Shown here: positions 12,471 through 23,288 of the stretch, one piece after another
Layout of the letters: the number at the start of each line of letters is the position of its first letter
Position numbering within the stretch: the stretch's first letter is position 1
Assembly (NCBI GenBank): GCA_037976565.1
Contig: CP137684.1
Coordinates: 18,162,339 to 18,226,338 of the forward strand
Reading direction: 5' to 3'
Length of the DNA: 64,000 bases
DNA from: Mesocentrotus franciscanus
Lineage: Eukaryota > Echinodermata > Echinoidea > Camarodonta > Strongylocentrotidae
The notes under the pieces: generated by a model
Told to the model about the DNA's origin: nothing
Databases searched by the model: none
Seen by the model: only the letters and a program-made list of their open reading frames with translations
Made by a program: the position numbers and the translations under genes

Positions 12471-13350
12471 GTGCGTGTGAGTGTGTTCATTTCATTATTA
12501 CATTTTAATGTTCGTATTTTCGATACCGTCTCATTAATATCCTATTCTTCAACCCTTTTCCCCGAAGGGGGTACTGGTAATTCCAAAGGTTCATAATCAA
12601 AACGCACAGCTTTCCATGGGCCACACTACTCCTAAAGTATACTGACACTCATAACTTAGTAATTTCATAATTAGGAATACTTTGAAGTCTTATTAATCCA
12701 CAGATCAATTTGAGATCAGCATATTCGTATCCGATCTATTTATGTACTATCAGGGGCGGCGATTTCTTTTCATGACCTCCGGCATCCGGCATGACATTCC
12801 TCCGGCAAGTGATGTATAATTGTACTGAAGGGCTACTGACCCCTCCGCGGGGAGGTGGTGGGCTAGGGAAAAACACCTCTCCTCCCCTCAAAAAAGAAAG
12901 AAAGAAAAATAATGCCCTCTGGTTTACATTTTTTACTTCTCAAAAACGCATGGACGCTTTTTCAACTAAGCCTGGTAGGGATCGTCCTTAGGCCAGGGGA
13001 TCTAAAAAAAATGTAATTGGGTATGTGCGCCCACGGGTTTTGGGGCATCCTTCACCATCCACAATCAAAACAGCATTGCGAGCACTGCAAACTTCAACAT
13101 GCACGCATTTGTGAATCTTGAGAACTTGAACCTGAAGTTTTGGTTGCAATAAAGATATACCAAGGCAATAACCGTCAAAAAAAGGTTTCAAAAAATTGCT
13201 CCATTTAAATCAAGAATGTATCTTCAAAACTCCAAGTTAACCTCATTTTTTAAATTTCATATTCTGATAGGTCATTAAGTGTTGATATGATTTCATACAG
13301 AAATGTCGGTATGGATTCTGGCTAAACATTGTATGAATCAGTTTTATGTG
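12471..13350. other. No gene; degenerate repeat fragment
   Basis: Contains ATCAGGGGCGGCGATTTC at about 12,749, the same leading motif as the decayed repeat at 28.85 kb. The rest shows no coding signal. Confidence 0.5.
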
Positions 13351-13514
13351 AATGTGATACCTGCCCCTACATCGGACTTGGGAGCAGCACTCCTTAATTG
13401 CTCTATACTGTTCCAAAAACGTATGCCGGACAAGCCCTGTGGAATTCACTTCCACAGGGGCTGAAGAACTCCAATTCTTCAACGTCTTTTAAAGCGGGAC
13501 TGCACTACTTGTAG
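13351..13514 (+). pseudogene. LINE polymerase C-terminal fragment
   Basis: A short reading frame from 13,440 to the stop at 13,512-13,514 encodes WNSLP followed by a Ser/Asn-rich stretch and SFKAGLHYL. This is the conserved last segment of LINE reverse transcriptases, as also seen at 5,155. The matching upstream polymerase is absent or unreadable. The stop codon sits where the family normally ends, so this appears to be a severely 5'-truncated insertion followed by its 3' UTR. Confidence 0.6.
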
Positions 13515-13890
13515 CTACTTGCGCCCTCTATATAGCAACCAATACCTAAGCGGTACCCGTTGGTCCCCATGATCCCCTTTTCGTATGTTAATTGAGAGCT
13601 GATTTGATGAGATAACTTCCTGTCAGTGACCATGCAGGGAGGTCTAATCCCTCCTGGCTAAACTAGTGCAGACAGGATTTAAGAGCAACCTTAATTCCCA
13701 TTTGTTCAAATTTGCGTTTCGAAGACAGACATTCATTCATTCTTTCATTTTGGTATTTTTCTTTCTTATGTAAATGTACACGATTCCTTTGTCATGATGT
13801 AAGGTGTAGTAATATTTTGAAGCGCCTTAACCATTACATTATAATGGATAATGGCGCTATGCAAATCTCATGTATTATTATTATTATAAG
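13515..13890 (+). repeat. LINE 3' UTR with ATT-type tail
   Basis: Continues from the polymerase fragment and ends with TTTTGAAGCGCCTTAACC, then GGCGCTATGCAAATC, then ATTATTATTATTATAA. This tail matches the end of the SINEs in the window, consistent with a LINE-SINE partnership through a shared 3' tail. Confidence 0.45.
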
Positions 13891-13905
13891 AAGGCCTACA
13901 TTTAT

Positions 13906-13966
13906 TTGAATGGGATACCTTCCCCTACATGGGACTTGGGAGCAGCACTCCTAAATTGCACTAGTC
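13906..13966 (+). repeat. Second copy of a 60-bp LINE segment
   Basis: GGGACTTGGGAGCAGCACTCC here closely matches 13,351-13,410, so a second truncated copy or a local duplication follows the first. Confidence 0.6.
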
Positions 13967-14084
13967 TTCCCATAAATCCTATGATCCTGGTGCAAAGGTG
14001 ATGGGAGCTACACGAAGGTCCCTTATAGCAAGGCCCCTACTTTCTTCACCTCGGGTGACCGTTAGGAAGGTCTGCGGACCTTAT

Positions 14085-14360
14085 ATTCTTTTTCTTTGCA
14101 AATAAAGTTTCTTCTTTCACTCTTTTTTATCCACTCTTTCTTCTTTATTATATGTTTCCTTCCTTTTTGTCAGTCCACTTTCTCTTTCTTAATTTTTCAT
14201 GGAATTTTCCTTCTTTTTGTTCCTCTCAATCTTTGTGTCTTTCAATCTTACATAATTTTCTTTTCTTCTTTCTCACCTTCCTTTTTATATTTTTCTTCTG
14301 TTTCTTTTCTTTCTTTATTGTTCTTCCTTCCATTTTTTCCTCTTTTGCATTCTAGTGTTC
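14085..14360 (+). repeat. CT-rich low-complexity tract
   Basis: TTCTTT/TTCC-rich DNA. Its open frames translate to Phe/Ser/Leu-rich low-complexity peptides and are not genes. Confidence 0.8.
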
Positions 14361-14650
14361 ACTAATTTTTGATTTAATTTCTCTTTACCCAGTGTACTAA
14401 TCCACAGAGTTACACAATAATTGTAAATCTATGGCTATACATCACAAGCATGGACAGACCTTTAGGTCTACAAGTGCCATCTTCGGTCTTTCGGACCTTT
14501 GGTCTATCGGGCTGTAACCACCAATCTTTAGGAATTACATTTTGAAGTGCTCACATGTCAGGTCATAATTTACTTGTCTGATTTATACAGGAAAAGGCAA
14601 CGCAGTCTATCTGCTAGGCAGCAAGGTTGCAAAACAAAGCATGACACAGA

Positions 14651-15457
14651 GGCTGTTCAGACCGGCAGAGATAGCGCGGTCTAGCGCGCGCTAGATCGCG
14701 CTATCTCTGCGGTGTGGAAGGTACAACGTCGTTTCGGTCCGCCCAACAGCGAGCCACAGCGAGCCAAAACGGCGTGCCACTGGACCACCTCTTGGGGGTG
14801 GTCCACGAGAGATAGCGCGGTCTAGCGCGCGCTAGACCGCGCTATCTCTGCAGGTGTGAACCCGAGCTACGATAGCACGCCGGAAGTCATCGTTCTACAC
14901 GCGGGAATTTTATACTCATTCTATTAAAGTCCCTCTTGTGTGAAAATATGCATCAACTCAACTACGGGTTCGTAATAGCGCGCGAAATCTTTGACCGCTC
15001 TGACCTCATGACGTCACGCGTCATGGCAACAGGACCTCTCAAAAAAGGGGGTGCTACGATAGACCGTGCTATCTCACTGCGGTGTGAATCCGGCGAATGC
15101 CAATGGGCGGCGGGGTTCAAGGGGCGGAGCCCGTGGAAGCTCGGGGGTTTTAGGCATTTAATAACGGTCACATGAGCATATTTTGATACCTTATTTGTGA
15201 CACTGGCAGGTCCTTAATCGGCTTGGGGTTCAGGGGGCTAAGCCCCCTAAAGCTCAGGGGTTTTAGGCATTAAATATACGGTCAGATGAGCATCCAGAGG
15301 CCCGCCTTAGGACCCCTGGTGGGGTCCAGAGGGCAGAGCCCCCTGCAAGCTCAGGGGTTTTAGGTATTTAATTACGGGCAGATAAGCATATGGGTCGCGC
15401 TACGATAGCGCGATCCACGGTCAGCCCACGGTCCCCCCTTGCGTTGTGAACAGCCTC
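14651..15457. mobile_element. Palindrome-rich TIR element carrying satellite monomers
   Basis: Bounded by GGCTGTTCAGACCG on the left and the inverted CGTTGTGAACAGCC on the right (14,651-14,664 and 15,443-15,456). Inside, a smaller repeat at 14,655-14,861 has ends GTTCA(g/c)ACC and two long near-perfect palindromes, 14,665-14,710 and 14,808-14,849, each reading AGAGATAGCGCGGTCTAGCG outward. Related half-palindromes recur near 15,050 and 15,395. The middle (about 15,105-15,390) is not palindromic and matches the large satellite. No transposase is present, so it is a MITE-like or nested composite element. Superfamily unknown; the GTTCACACC-like ends hint at Harbinger or hAT. No target duplication is certain. 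Confidence 0.55.
15105..15390 (+). repeat. Short run of satellite-family monomers
   Basis: Between two and three monomers with the same landmark words as the array at 57.9-64 kb, in the same order: TTTTGATACCTTATTTGTGA, GGGGGCTAAGCCCCC, GCTCAGGGGTTTTAGGCATT and ACGGTCAGATGAGCAT. Confidence 0.9.
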
Positions 15458-15749
15458 GCAGAGTAACTAGGTATATTCGAAAGGGGCCATTAATTCAGAT
15501 AAAGAACGTTCACAATCCTGTATCTGGTTGTGTGGAAGATCGACTGGTTATGCCTTCGAAGGATGGTCATGACTAAATCATATTAAGAACTTATGAACTC
15601 GACCTGGTGCTTTCGAATATCTACCTGGAAACCATCGGGAATGTGGCTTTCAAACTGCATAAACCGAAGATTCAAGATTGGTTATACAAAAGACAATCTG
15701 TCTAACAGAGCAAGCCACTTTTCACAAACGTAGCACCCCTCATTCCTGT

Positions 15750-16660
15750 ACAGGCTTAATAAGTCATGGAACCCAAATTGATCTGGTAGATATGAGAAGT
15801 CTATCTGACATTGGTCCTGAGCCTGAATACATATATGTACTCACCGTCATTGATGTCTTTAGTAGATACCTGTTCCTAAGGCCCGTGCAATCCAAGTCGT
15901 CAGAGGAAATTACTGAACAACTGCAAATAATGTATGCTACTTTCTGTCCTCCACGCATTCTCCAATCAGACCAAGGTCCAGAATTCAAGGGGTCTGTGAA
16001 GAAGCTGATGGCTAAGACGGACTTCATAGTAATCATGAGTGCACCATACAAGCCGCAGTGGCAAGGAGAGGTATACTATGATTTGTTTATATGGAAATAT
16101 TTTTTTAAAGATTTGGAGGTAACATATTTGGTTGAAAACTCGAAAAGACGTGTACTGTGTGCATCAAGCATCAACGTATCGGATACTTTAGAAAAAAGTA
16201 TTCCCATATGTATAAGATATTCAGATATTTTCCTCCATGAATTGATTGCTATGGGTCTCAACTCTCAGATGACACTGTGGGTACCGACGACAGTCCACAA
16301 ATTGTGAGTGAGCATGAGCCCCTTTAGTGAACATCATAAAAATAGACAAGCAGTTAACCATCTTCAATTTGTAAATATGCATTACAAATTGTTTTGACCT
16401 TTGATATTTCAAAAAATACATGTTTTATATCGTATACATTCAATCTTAAATGCAAAATACAAATACAATGTTCTTTTAGAAAATATTTATTGTGGTACTT
16501 TTTTTGGTACCCTTTGCAATCCTAGTTGGAAGTCGAGACTATGGCTAATGAAAGAAGAGATTTGTCATGACCAGGACAGTTTCCAGTGGGCTGACTCCCT
16601 TGAAAGCATTGCAAGAGTGTACAACGAAGCTTTCCATGGTGCCCGAGGTATTTATAAAGC
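15750..16660 (+). pseudogene. Retroelement integrase core, interrupted
   Basis: The 15,750-16,068 piece encodes a rve-type integrase core: a first Asp in QIDLVDM, a YVLTVIDVFSRYLFLRPV strand pair, a second Asp in LQSDQGPEF, and a QWQGE segment carrying the catalytic Glu. Homology then stops at a GTATAC and AT-rich non-homologous DNA follows. A piece resembling the end of the core (helical KEEICHD segment, then RVYNEAFHGA) resumes at about 16,535 just after a CCTAG. The gap is either a short intron or an insertion of about 460 bp. Upstream coding (zinc-binding region) is readable only in shifted frames. No RT, gag or LTR adjoins. The closest types are Ty3/gypsy or the cellular gypsy-derived integrases; which one cannot be told here. 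Confidence 0.65.
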
Positions 16661-17084
16661 AGTTCTTTTATATCTTTTTAGCTCACCTGAGCCACACTTT
16701 TACTTTTCTTCAAAAAGTTATGTATAGATTTTGACTACATTCCCCAGGCTGGAGGATGTTAAATTGTTCCGAACGGCTACTGACCAGTCCAGGGGGTGTT
16801 TCACAAAGACTAAAATTGACTTTAAGTTGGACTTAACTATCGCAGGCCATTCATGCCACTGGTTGTATTCAATATTTTCCCAAAATTGTCAATAAAATAT
16901 CTCCATCCCTCAACAAAAGAGCCAACAAAATCAACCAAAAAGCATCTATTAAAAAGATTAATTTGTAATTGAAATCAAGCTCAGTAGAACATGCCCATGT
17001 CATGTGCATACATTAACAAAATAATATTCAAAGGAATAATGAAATTTTTGAAATAATACGAATGATAATAATAGGTCCATTTAT
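16661..17084. other. No gene recognised
   Basis: AT-rich intergenic DNA between the integrase relic and a dispersed repeat. Confidence 0.5.
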
Positions 17085-17365
17085 ATAACCAGCTACTTTA
17101 TGAATATACTCTACTGCGCACTTAAAGCTGATATTCTAGGACAGTAAATGTCCATTAATTTGGTACCTACGGCAAGCCTATGTTATTTCGAAGTTGTTCA
17201 TTTACATAGCATATCACAAAAATCTTCTAGCTACTGGATATCCTCAATTGAAATGTCGAAAAATAGCCTCCTCGCTTTGCCTAGAAAATCAGTCATGGAG
17301 CTGGTCCACTATTTGTGACGTAACAACCGGGGACGAGTATATTCACGTACCCGGATGTTCCATAG
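17085..17365 (+). repeat. Dispersed repeat, copy 1
   Basis: Shares TTAAAGCTGATATTCTAGGA and a GTGACGT(A/C)A...CCGGGGA block with 30,840-31,065 in inverted orientation. Too diverged to define ends. Confidence 0.4.
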
Positions 17366-18089
17366 AAAAACATACGCAGAGAGATACGAATTTCTGCTAT
17401 TTAGTTTCAATGTTTAGTTTCATAACTCTATGTAGAATTCTTCACCTTCCCCTAATATTTCATAGTATTAATATAAACTAGCAGGGCCCGTGGAAAATCC
17501 ACGGGATTCTAGGGAGGGTGGGAGGGGGTTGTAAATACTTTAAAATATATATATTTTTTTTAAATAATTATTGTTTAATTATAATTATTATTATATTTTA
17601 AAAAAAGAAGATATTTCTGTGCTAGATGATATTATTTCTCTTCATTGTATAGGCCTACTTTTTATCATTTTATAATTTTTCTTCTTCTTTTCATTAATAT
17701 TTTACTCGTTAGAATACTAACCTTTTGTTTGCTGTCCTATCATGTATCGTTTTGAATTTTTTAAATTTTTATCTGAATTATGTAATAAAACTTGAAAACT
17801 GGAAGGAAAAAGTGAAATCAATAATTTGTAATCAAAATTGATGAAGATATTTTAGACTTTACTTTCGTTTTCACTTTCGTTATTTAGGATTATTGTCGTC
17901 ACTTCGTTCCTATTATTCTCACTATCCCTTTCCCGGATCCTCACTCTCGTTATCTATACGAATCAAGGGCGTCATTAATTGCACTCCGAGTTTGAGCATG
18001 GGGGACACAATTACATGTCACTCACTCTCTAGTTATTCTGTTTCACGGCATGTACTTTCATTGGTGACCGGTTCATTTATTGTCTTTTT

Positions 18090-19120
18090 TATCTTTGAAG
18101 TTTCATTTTTAGAGAAAGAAGACGATTGGTTGTACCGTTCTCGACTCTTAATCTTTGTCTGAATTCAGTTTCCCACCTCCCGCGCGAAGCGCATAAGTTT
18201 TGACGTTTCATTAAATTATTAGAGAAAGAGGACGATTCGTTCTACCGTTCTCGACTGTTAATCCTTGTCTGAAGTCAGTTTCCACCCTCTCGCGCGTAGC
18301 GCGGAAGCTTTGACGTTTCATTAAATTATTTAAAAAAGAAGACGATTCGTTGTACCGTTCTCGACTCTTAATCCTTGTTTGAATTCAGTTTCCCCCTCCC
18401 GCGCGAAGCGCGGAAGCTGTGAAGTTTCATTAAATTATAAGAGAAAGAAGATGATTCGTTCTACCGTTCTGGACTCTTAATTCTTGTCTGAATTCAGTTT
18501 CCACCCTCTCGTGCGTAGCGCAGAAGCTTTGATGTTTCATTAAATTATTTAAAAAAGAAGACGATTCGTTGTACCGTTTTTGACTCTTAATCTTTGTTTG
18601 AATCCAGTTTCCCCCTCGCGCGCAAGCTTTGACGTTTTATTAAATTATTTAAAAAAGAAGACGATTCGTTGTAGGTAGGCTACGTTCTTGACTCTTAATC
18701 TTTGTTTGATTCAGTTTCCCCCTCACGCGCGAAGCGCGGAAGCTTTGACGTTTCATTAAATTATTACAGAAAGAAGACGATTCATTGTACCGTTCTCGAC
18801 TCTTAATCCTTGTTTGAATTCAGTTTCCACCCTTTCGCGCGTAGCGCGGAAGCTGTGACGTTTCATTTAATTATTAGAAAAAGAAGACGATTCGTAATTG
18901 TACCGTTCTCGATCGACTCTTAATCCTTGTTTGAATTCAGTTTCCACCCTCTCGCGCCGCGTAGCGCGGAAGCTTTGACGTTTCATTAAATTATTAGAGA
19001 ACGAAGACGATTCTTTGTACCGTTCTCGACTCTTAATCCCTGTTTCATGAAATTTTTAGAGAAAGAAACGTTTCGTAGTACCGTTCTCGACTATTAATAA
19101 TCCTTGTTTGAATAAAGTTC
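18090..19120. repeat. Minisatellite of about 110-120 bp units in Helitron copy 1
   Basis: Repeats GACGTTTCATTAAATTATT, AGACGATTCGTTGTACCGTT and a GC hairpin (GCGCGAAGCGCGG or GCGCGTAGCGCGG) in each unit. Around eleven units here; about six, two to three, and six in the other three copies (21,178-21,715; 23,930-24,175; 26,510-27,105). Confidence 0.9.
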
Positions 19121-19410
19121 CCCCCCTTCCCGCGCGAAGTCAACACAGAGAGAAAGAGAGAGAGAGAAAAAAATAACCCCAAATCGTGGGGGACATTTCA
19201 CCACCTGAAAATTCGTGGGGGGACGTGTCGATCCCCCCGTTCCCCCAGGATAATTGATTGACGCCCCTGATACGAATATTGTTCTCATGCACTTCACTCC
19301 CATTATCATTTTGGTTATTTTCACACATTGCTAAGTTAATTTAGTCCTACAATGAAATAATATACAAATATACAAATATACAATGACACTCGAAGTGACT
19401 CGAGGATCTA

Positions 19411-19524
19411 GCTAAAACTATTCGCATCGAAGGAACATCAAATCGTATTATATTATCCCGAGGGCCATCGCGGCCCGAGAGAGGACAGTACCATTGATGT
19501 TCCCGAGTGCGAATAGTTTTAGCT
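19411..19524. repeat. Internal long inverted repeat of the Helitron
   Basis: Arms of about 30 bp start with GCTAAAACTATTCGCA and close with the inverse TGCGAATAGTTTTAGC. The loop of roughly 50 bp contains a second GC stem (GGGCC...GGCCC). It is conserved in all four copies (about 22,152-22,263, 24,613-24,724 and 27,390-27,510). Confidence 0.85.
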
Positions 19525-20555
19525 TGTTCCGAGAATGAGTCATTGTATATTTGTTTTATATCCCTTCCACCTGTAGGCCTATCATTCCTTGGACACTTCT
19601 GTAATAGCATGTACCGTACTCACATTCACATCACATTCAATACATAAATAAAAGAAAACAACAATTTATTGCACGGCTCAAACATGAAACATTGAAGGAT
19701 CTAAAGACACGCTATATACAGCCAGTATTACAGGTACAGCAGAAGACTGGCCTGACACCGCTGGAGTTGCCCATGCGGAGGCATTTGATATTACGTGAGC
19801 CTTCTCTTCAGTTATATGGTCTCGATAATTACAATCTATATTTGCGTTATTATTGTTGTGATTTCAATGTAGTTTTCATGAAAAGACCAATAAATCAGAA
19901 GCTTGGACTATGATTATGTTGGCATGGTTCACAGAATTTGTATAAATATTTTCAAAGTAAGGATTTTACGCGAAAAGTCGGACGGTTTGTGCCAATATAT
20001 TGTAGCAGTCGCACGAATTAACTCGACAGTGTGTGTGTGTGTGTGAGAGCGTAGAACCAACATATTATTACGTTCTCGTCAGTGGAGTGGATTGTCGTAC
20101 GCTGTGTATTTCTCTAGCATGCCCGTGAAGTGCCTACAAAGCATATCATACAGCAAGATGCCTAACACGGAGTAGGCCGGCCGGTCCTTTGCAGCGTGTA
20201 TCTGCTACAACACATTATGGAGTGGATCGTCTCTTAAAAGTGTATCTCCTTGATTAGACAGAGGGCGGGTGCACGCCGTGCTGCCTCACTCTCGCGGGTT
20301 CGTCGTCTCCTTGCACGGACAACCCTGGCCGTGCCCTCGTCCGCTCGTCCTCCCCGGGACCCCGGAACCACCTTTAACGTTAAACGACATCGACGGCGAC
20401 CGCGGGGTCGACGTGGCACGCGGGATACGAGAGACATGCCTCGTGGAATTGTGTCGCCGTTCCCGCGCCACGGCGAAGGGGGGCGCGGTCGAGGAAAGAC
20501 GTTTTTCATGAACCGTTTTTACCCCCTGCAACGATTTTGCGTATTAATATATAGA

Positions 20556-23288
20556 CTAGCAGGGCCCGTGGAAAATCCACGGGATTCTAGGGAGGGAGGG
20601 GGTTGTAAATACTTTAAAATAGATATGTGCTATCGATTTTATTTTTTATTTTTTAATAATAATTTTTTAATTATAATTTTAATTACATTAAAAAAAAAGA
20701 TATTTCTGTGCTAGATGATATTATTTTTCTTCATTGTATAGGCCTACTTTTATCATTTTATAATTTTTCTTCTTCTTTTCGTTAATATTTTACTCGTTAG
20801 AATACCAACCTTTTGTTTGCTGTCCCATCATGTATCGTTTTGAATTTTTAATTTTTATCTGAATTATGTAATAAAACTTGAAAACTGGAAGAAAACAGTG
20901 AAATCAATAATTTGTAATCAAAATTGATGCAGATATTTTAGACTTTACCTTCGTTTTCACTTTCGTTATTTACGATTATTGTCGTCACTTCGTTCCTATT
21001 ATTCTCACTATCCCTTTCCCGGATCCTCACTCTCGTTATCTATACGAATCAAGGGCGTCATTGCAATCCGAGTTTGAGCATGGGGGACACAATTACATGT
21101 CACTCTCTCTAGTTATGCTGTTTCACGGCATGTACTTTCATTGGTGACCGGTTCATTTATTGTCTTTTTTTATCTTTGACGTTTCATTACATTTTTAGAG
21201 AAAGAAGACGATTGGTTGTACGGTTCTCGACTCTTAATCTTTGTCTGAATTCAGTTTCCCACCTCCCGCGCGAAGCGCGTAAGTTTTGACGTTTCATAAT
21301 TATTAGAGAAAGAAGACGATTCGTTCTACCGTTCTCGACTCTTAATCCTTGTCTGAATTCAGTTTCCACCCTCTCGCGGGTATAGCTCGGAAGCTTTGAC
21401 GTTTCATTAAATTATTAGAGAAAGAAGACGATTCGTTATACCGTTCTGGACTCTTAATCCTTGTCTGAATTCAGTTTCCACCCTCTCGCGCGTAGCGCGG
21501 AAGCTTTGACGTTTCATTAAATTATTAGAGAAAGAAGACGATTCGTAATTGTACCGTTCTCGATCGACTCTTAATCCTTGCCTGAATTCAGTTTCCACCC
21601 TCTCGCGCTTAGCGCGGAAGCTTGACGTTTCATTAAAATATTAGAGAACGAAGACGATTCGTTGTACCGTTCTCGACTATTAATCCTTGTTTGAATAAAG
21701 TTCCCCCCCCCCTCCCGCGCGAAGTCAACAGAGAGAGAAAGAGAGAAAGAAAGAAAAAAGTAAAGATTTTAACCCCAAATCGTGAGGGGGAGGGGGGGGG
21801 GACATTTCACCACCTGAAAATTTGTGGGGGGGTGTCCCCGTCCCCCAGGATAATGGATTGACACCCCTGATAGGCCTACGAATATTGTTCTCATGCACTT
21901 CACTCCCATTATCATTTTTTTTTTTTTCACACATTGCTAAGTTAATTGAGTCCTACAATGAAAATAATATATACAATGACACTCGAAGGATAATGGATTG
22001 ACGCCCCTGATAGGCCTACGAATATTGTTCTCATGCACTTCACTCCCTTTATCATTTTGGTTATTTTCACACATTGTTAATATAATTTAGTCCTACAATG
22101 AAAATAATATACAAATATAAAATGACACTCGAAGTGACTCGAGGATCTAGCTAAAACTATTTGCATCGAAGGAACATCAAATCGTATTATATTATCCCGA
22201 GGGCCATGGCGGCCCGAGAGCTAGAGACACCATTGATGTTCCAGAGTGCGAATAGTTTTAGCTTGTTCCGAGAATGAGTCATTGTATATTTGTTTTATAT
22301 CCCTTCCACTTGTAGGCCTATCATTCCTTGGACACTTCTGTAATAGCATGTACCGTACTCACATTCACATCACATTCAATAAAGAAATTAAAAAAAACAA
22401 CAATTCATTGCACGGCTCAATTAGACATGAAACATTGAAGAATCTAAAGACACGCTATACAGCCAGTATAACAGGTACAGCAGTAGAGTGCTGCAGTTAC
22501 CGCACAGGATAAATTGCATGGCGTGAGCGCCGTGACCGGACTGACACCGCGGGAGTTGGCCGTGCGGAGGCATTTGAAATTATGTAAGCTCGCTGAATTT
22601 ACCCTCTCGTCAGTTATATGGTCTCGATAATTACAATCTATTTGCGTTATTATTGTTGTGATTTTAATGTAGTTTTCATGAAAAGACCAATAAAGCAGAA
22701 GCTTGGACTATGATTATGTTGGCATGGTTCACAGAATTTGTATAAATATTTTCAAAGTAAAGATTTTACGCGAAAAGTCGGACGGTTTGTGCCAATATAT
22801 TGCTGCAATCGCACGAATTAACTCTACTGTGTGTGTGGTGAGTGTAGAACCAACATATTACGTTCTCGTCAGTTTGGCTGCTGCAAAGGCCTATATATAG
22901 CAACATGCCTAACACGGGATAGGCCCAGCCCGTTGCGCCCTGTACTTGCTACGCCACATGACTTGAGTGGATTGTCGTATGCTGTGTATTTCTCTGGCAT
23001 TCCCGCGAAGTGCCTACAAGGCATATCATACAGCAAGATGCCTAACACGGGGTAGGCCCGGTCCTTTGCAGCGTGCTCTCGTCCGCCCGTCCTCCCCGGG
23101 ACCCCGGAACCACCTTTAACGACATCGACGGCGACCGCGGGGTCGACTTGGCACGCGGGATACGGGAGACATGCCTCGTGGAATTGTGTCGCCGTTCCCG
23201 CGCCACGGCGAAGGGGGGCGCGGTCGAGGAAAGACGTTTTTCATGAACCGTTTTACCCCCGCGACGATTTTGCGTATTAATATATAGA
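20556..23288 (-). mobile_element. Helitron copy 2 (2,733 bp)
   Basis: Same layout as copy 1, with fewer minisatellite units and a partial local duplication near 21,985-22,060 of the block containing ATTGACGCCCCTGATAGGCC. Both ends intact. Confidence 0.85.

Larger units (their letters stand above)
17478..20555 (-). mobile_element. Helitron copy 1 (3,078 bp, longest)
   Basis: Terminal hairpin at 17,478-17,510. Minisatellite of about eleven units at 18,090-19,120, internal inverted repeat at 19,411-19,524, GC-rich leading end at about 20,255-20,555. The segment near 17,700-17,800 ends TAATAAAACTTGAAAACTGG, reminiscent of a LINE tail. Confidence 0.85.

Noticed and set aside
14085..14365. Phe/Ser-rich 89-codon ORF
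   Set aside because: Low-complexity CT tract; open in more than one frame.
20234..20714. Arg/Pro-rich ORFs in the GC-rich Helitron end
   Set aside because: Several frames on both strands are open at once because of GC bias. The frame is not preserved between the four copies, so no protein is supported.
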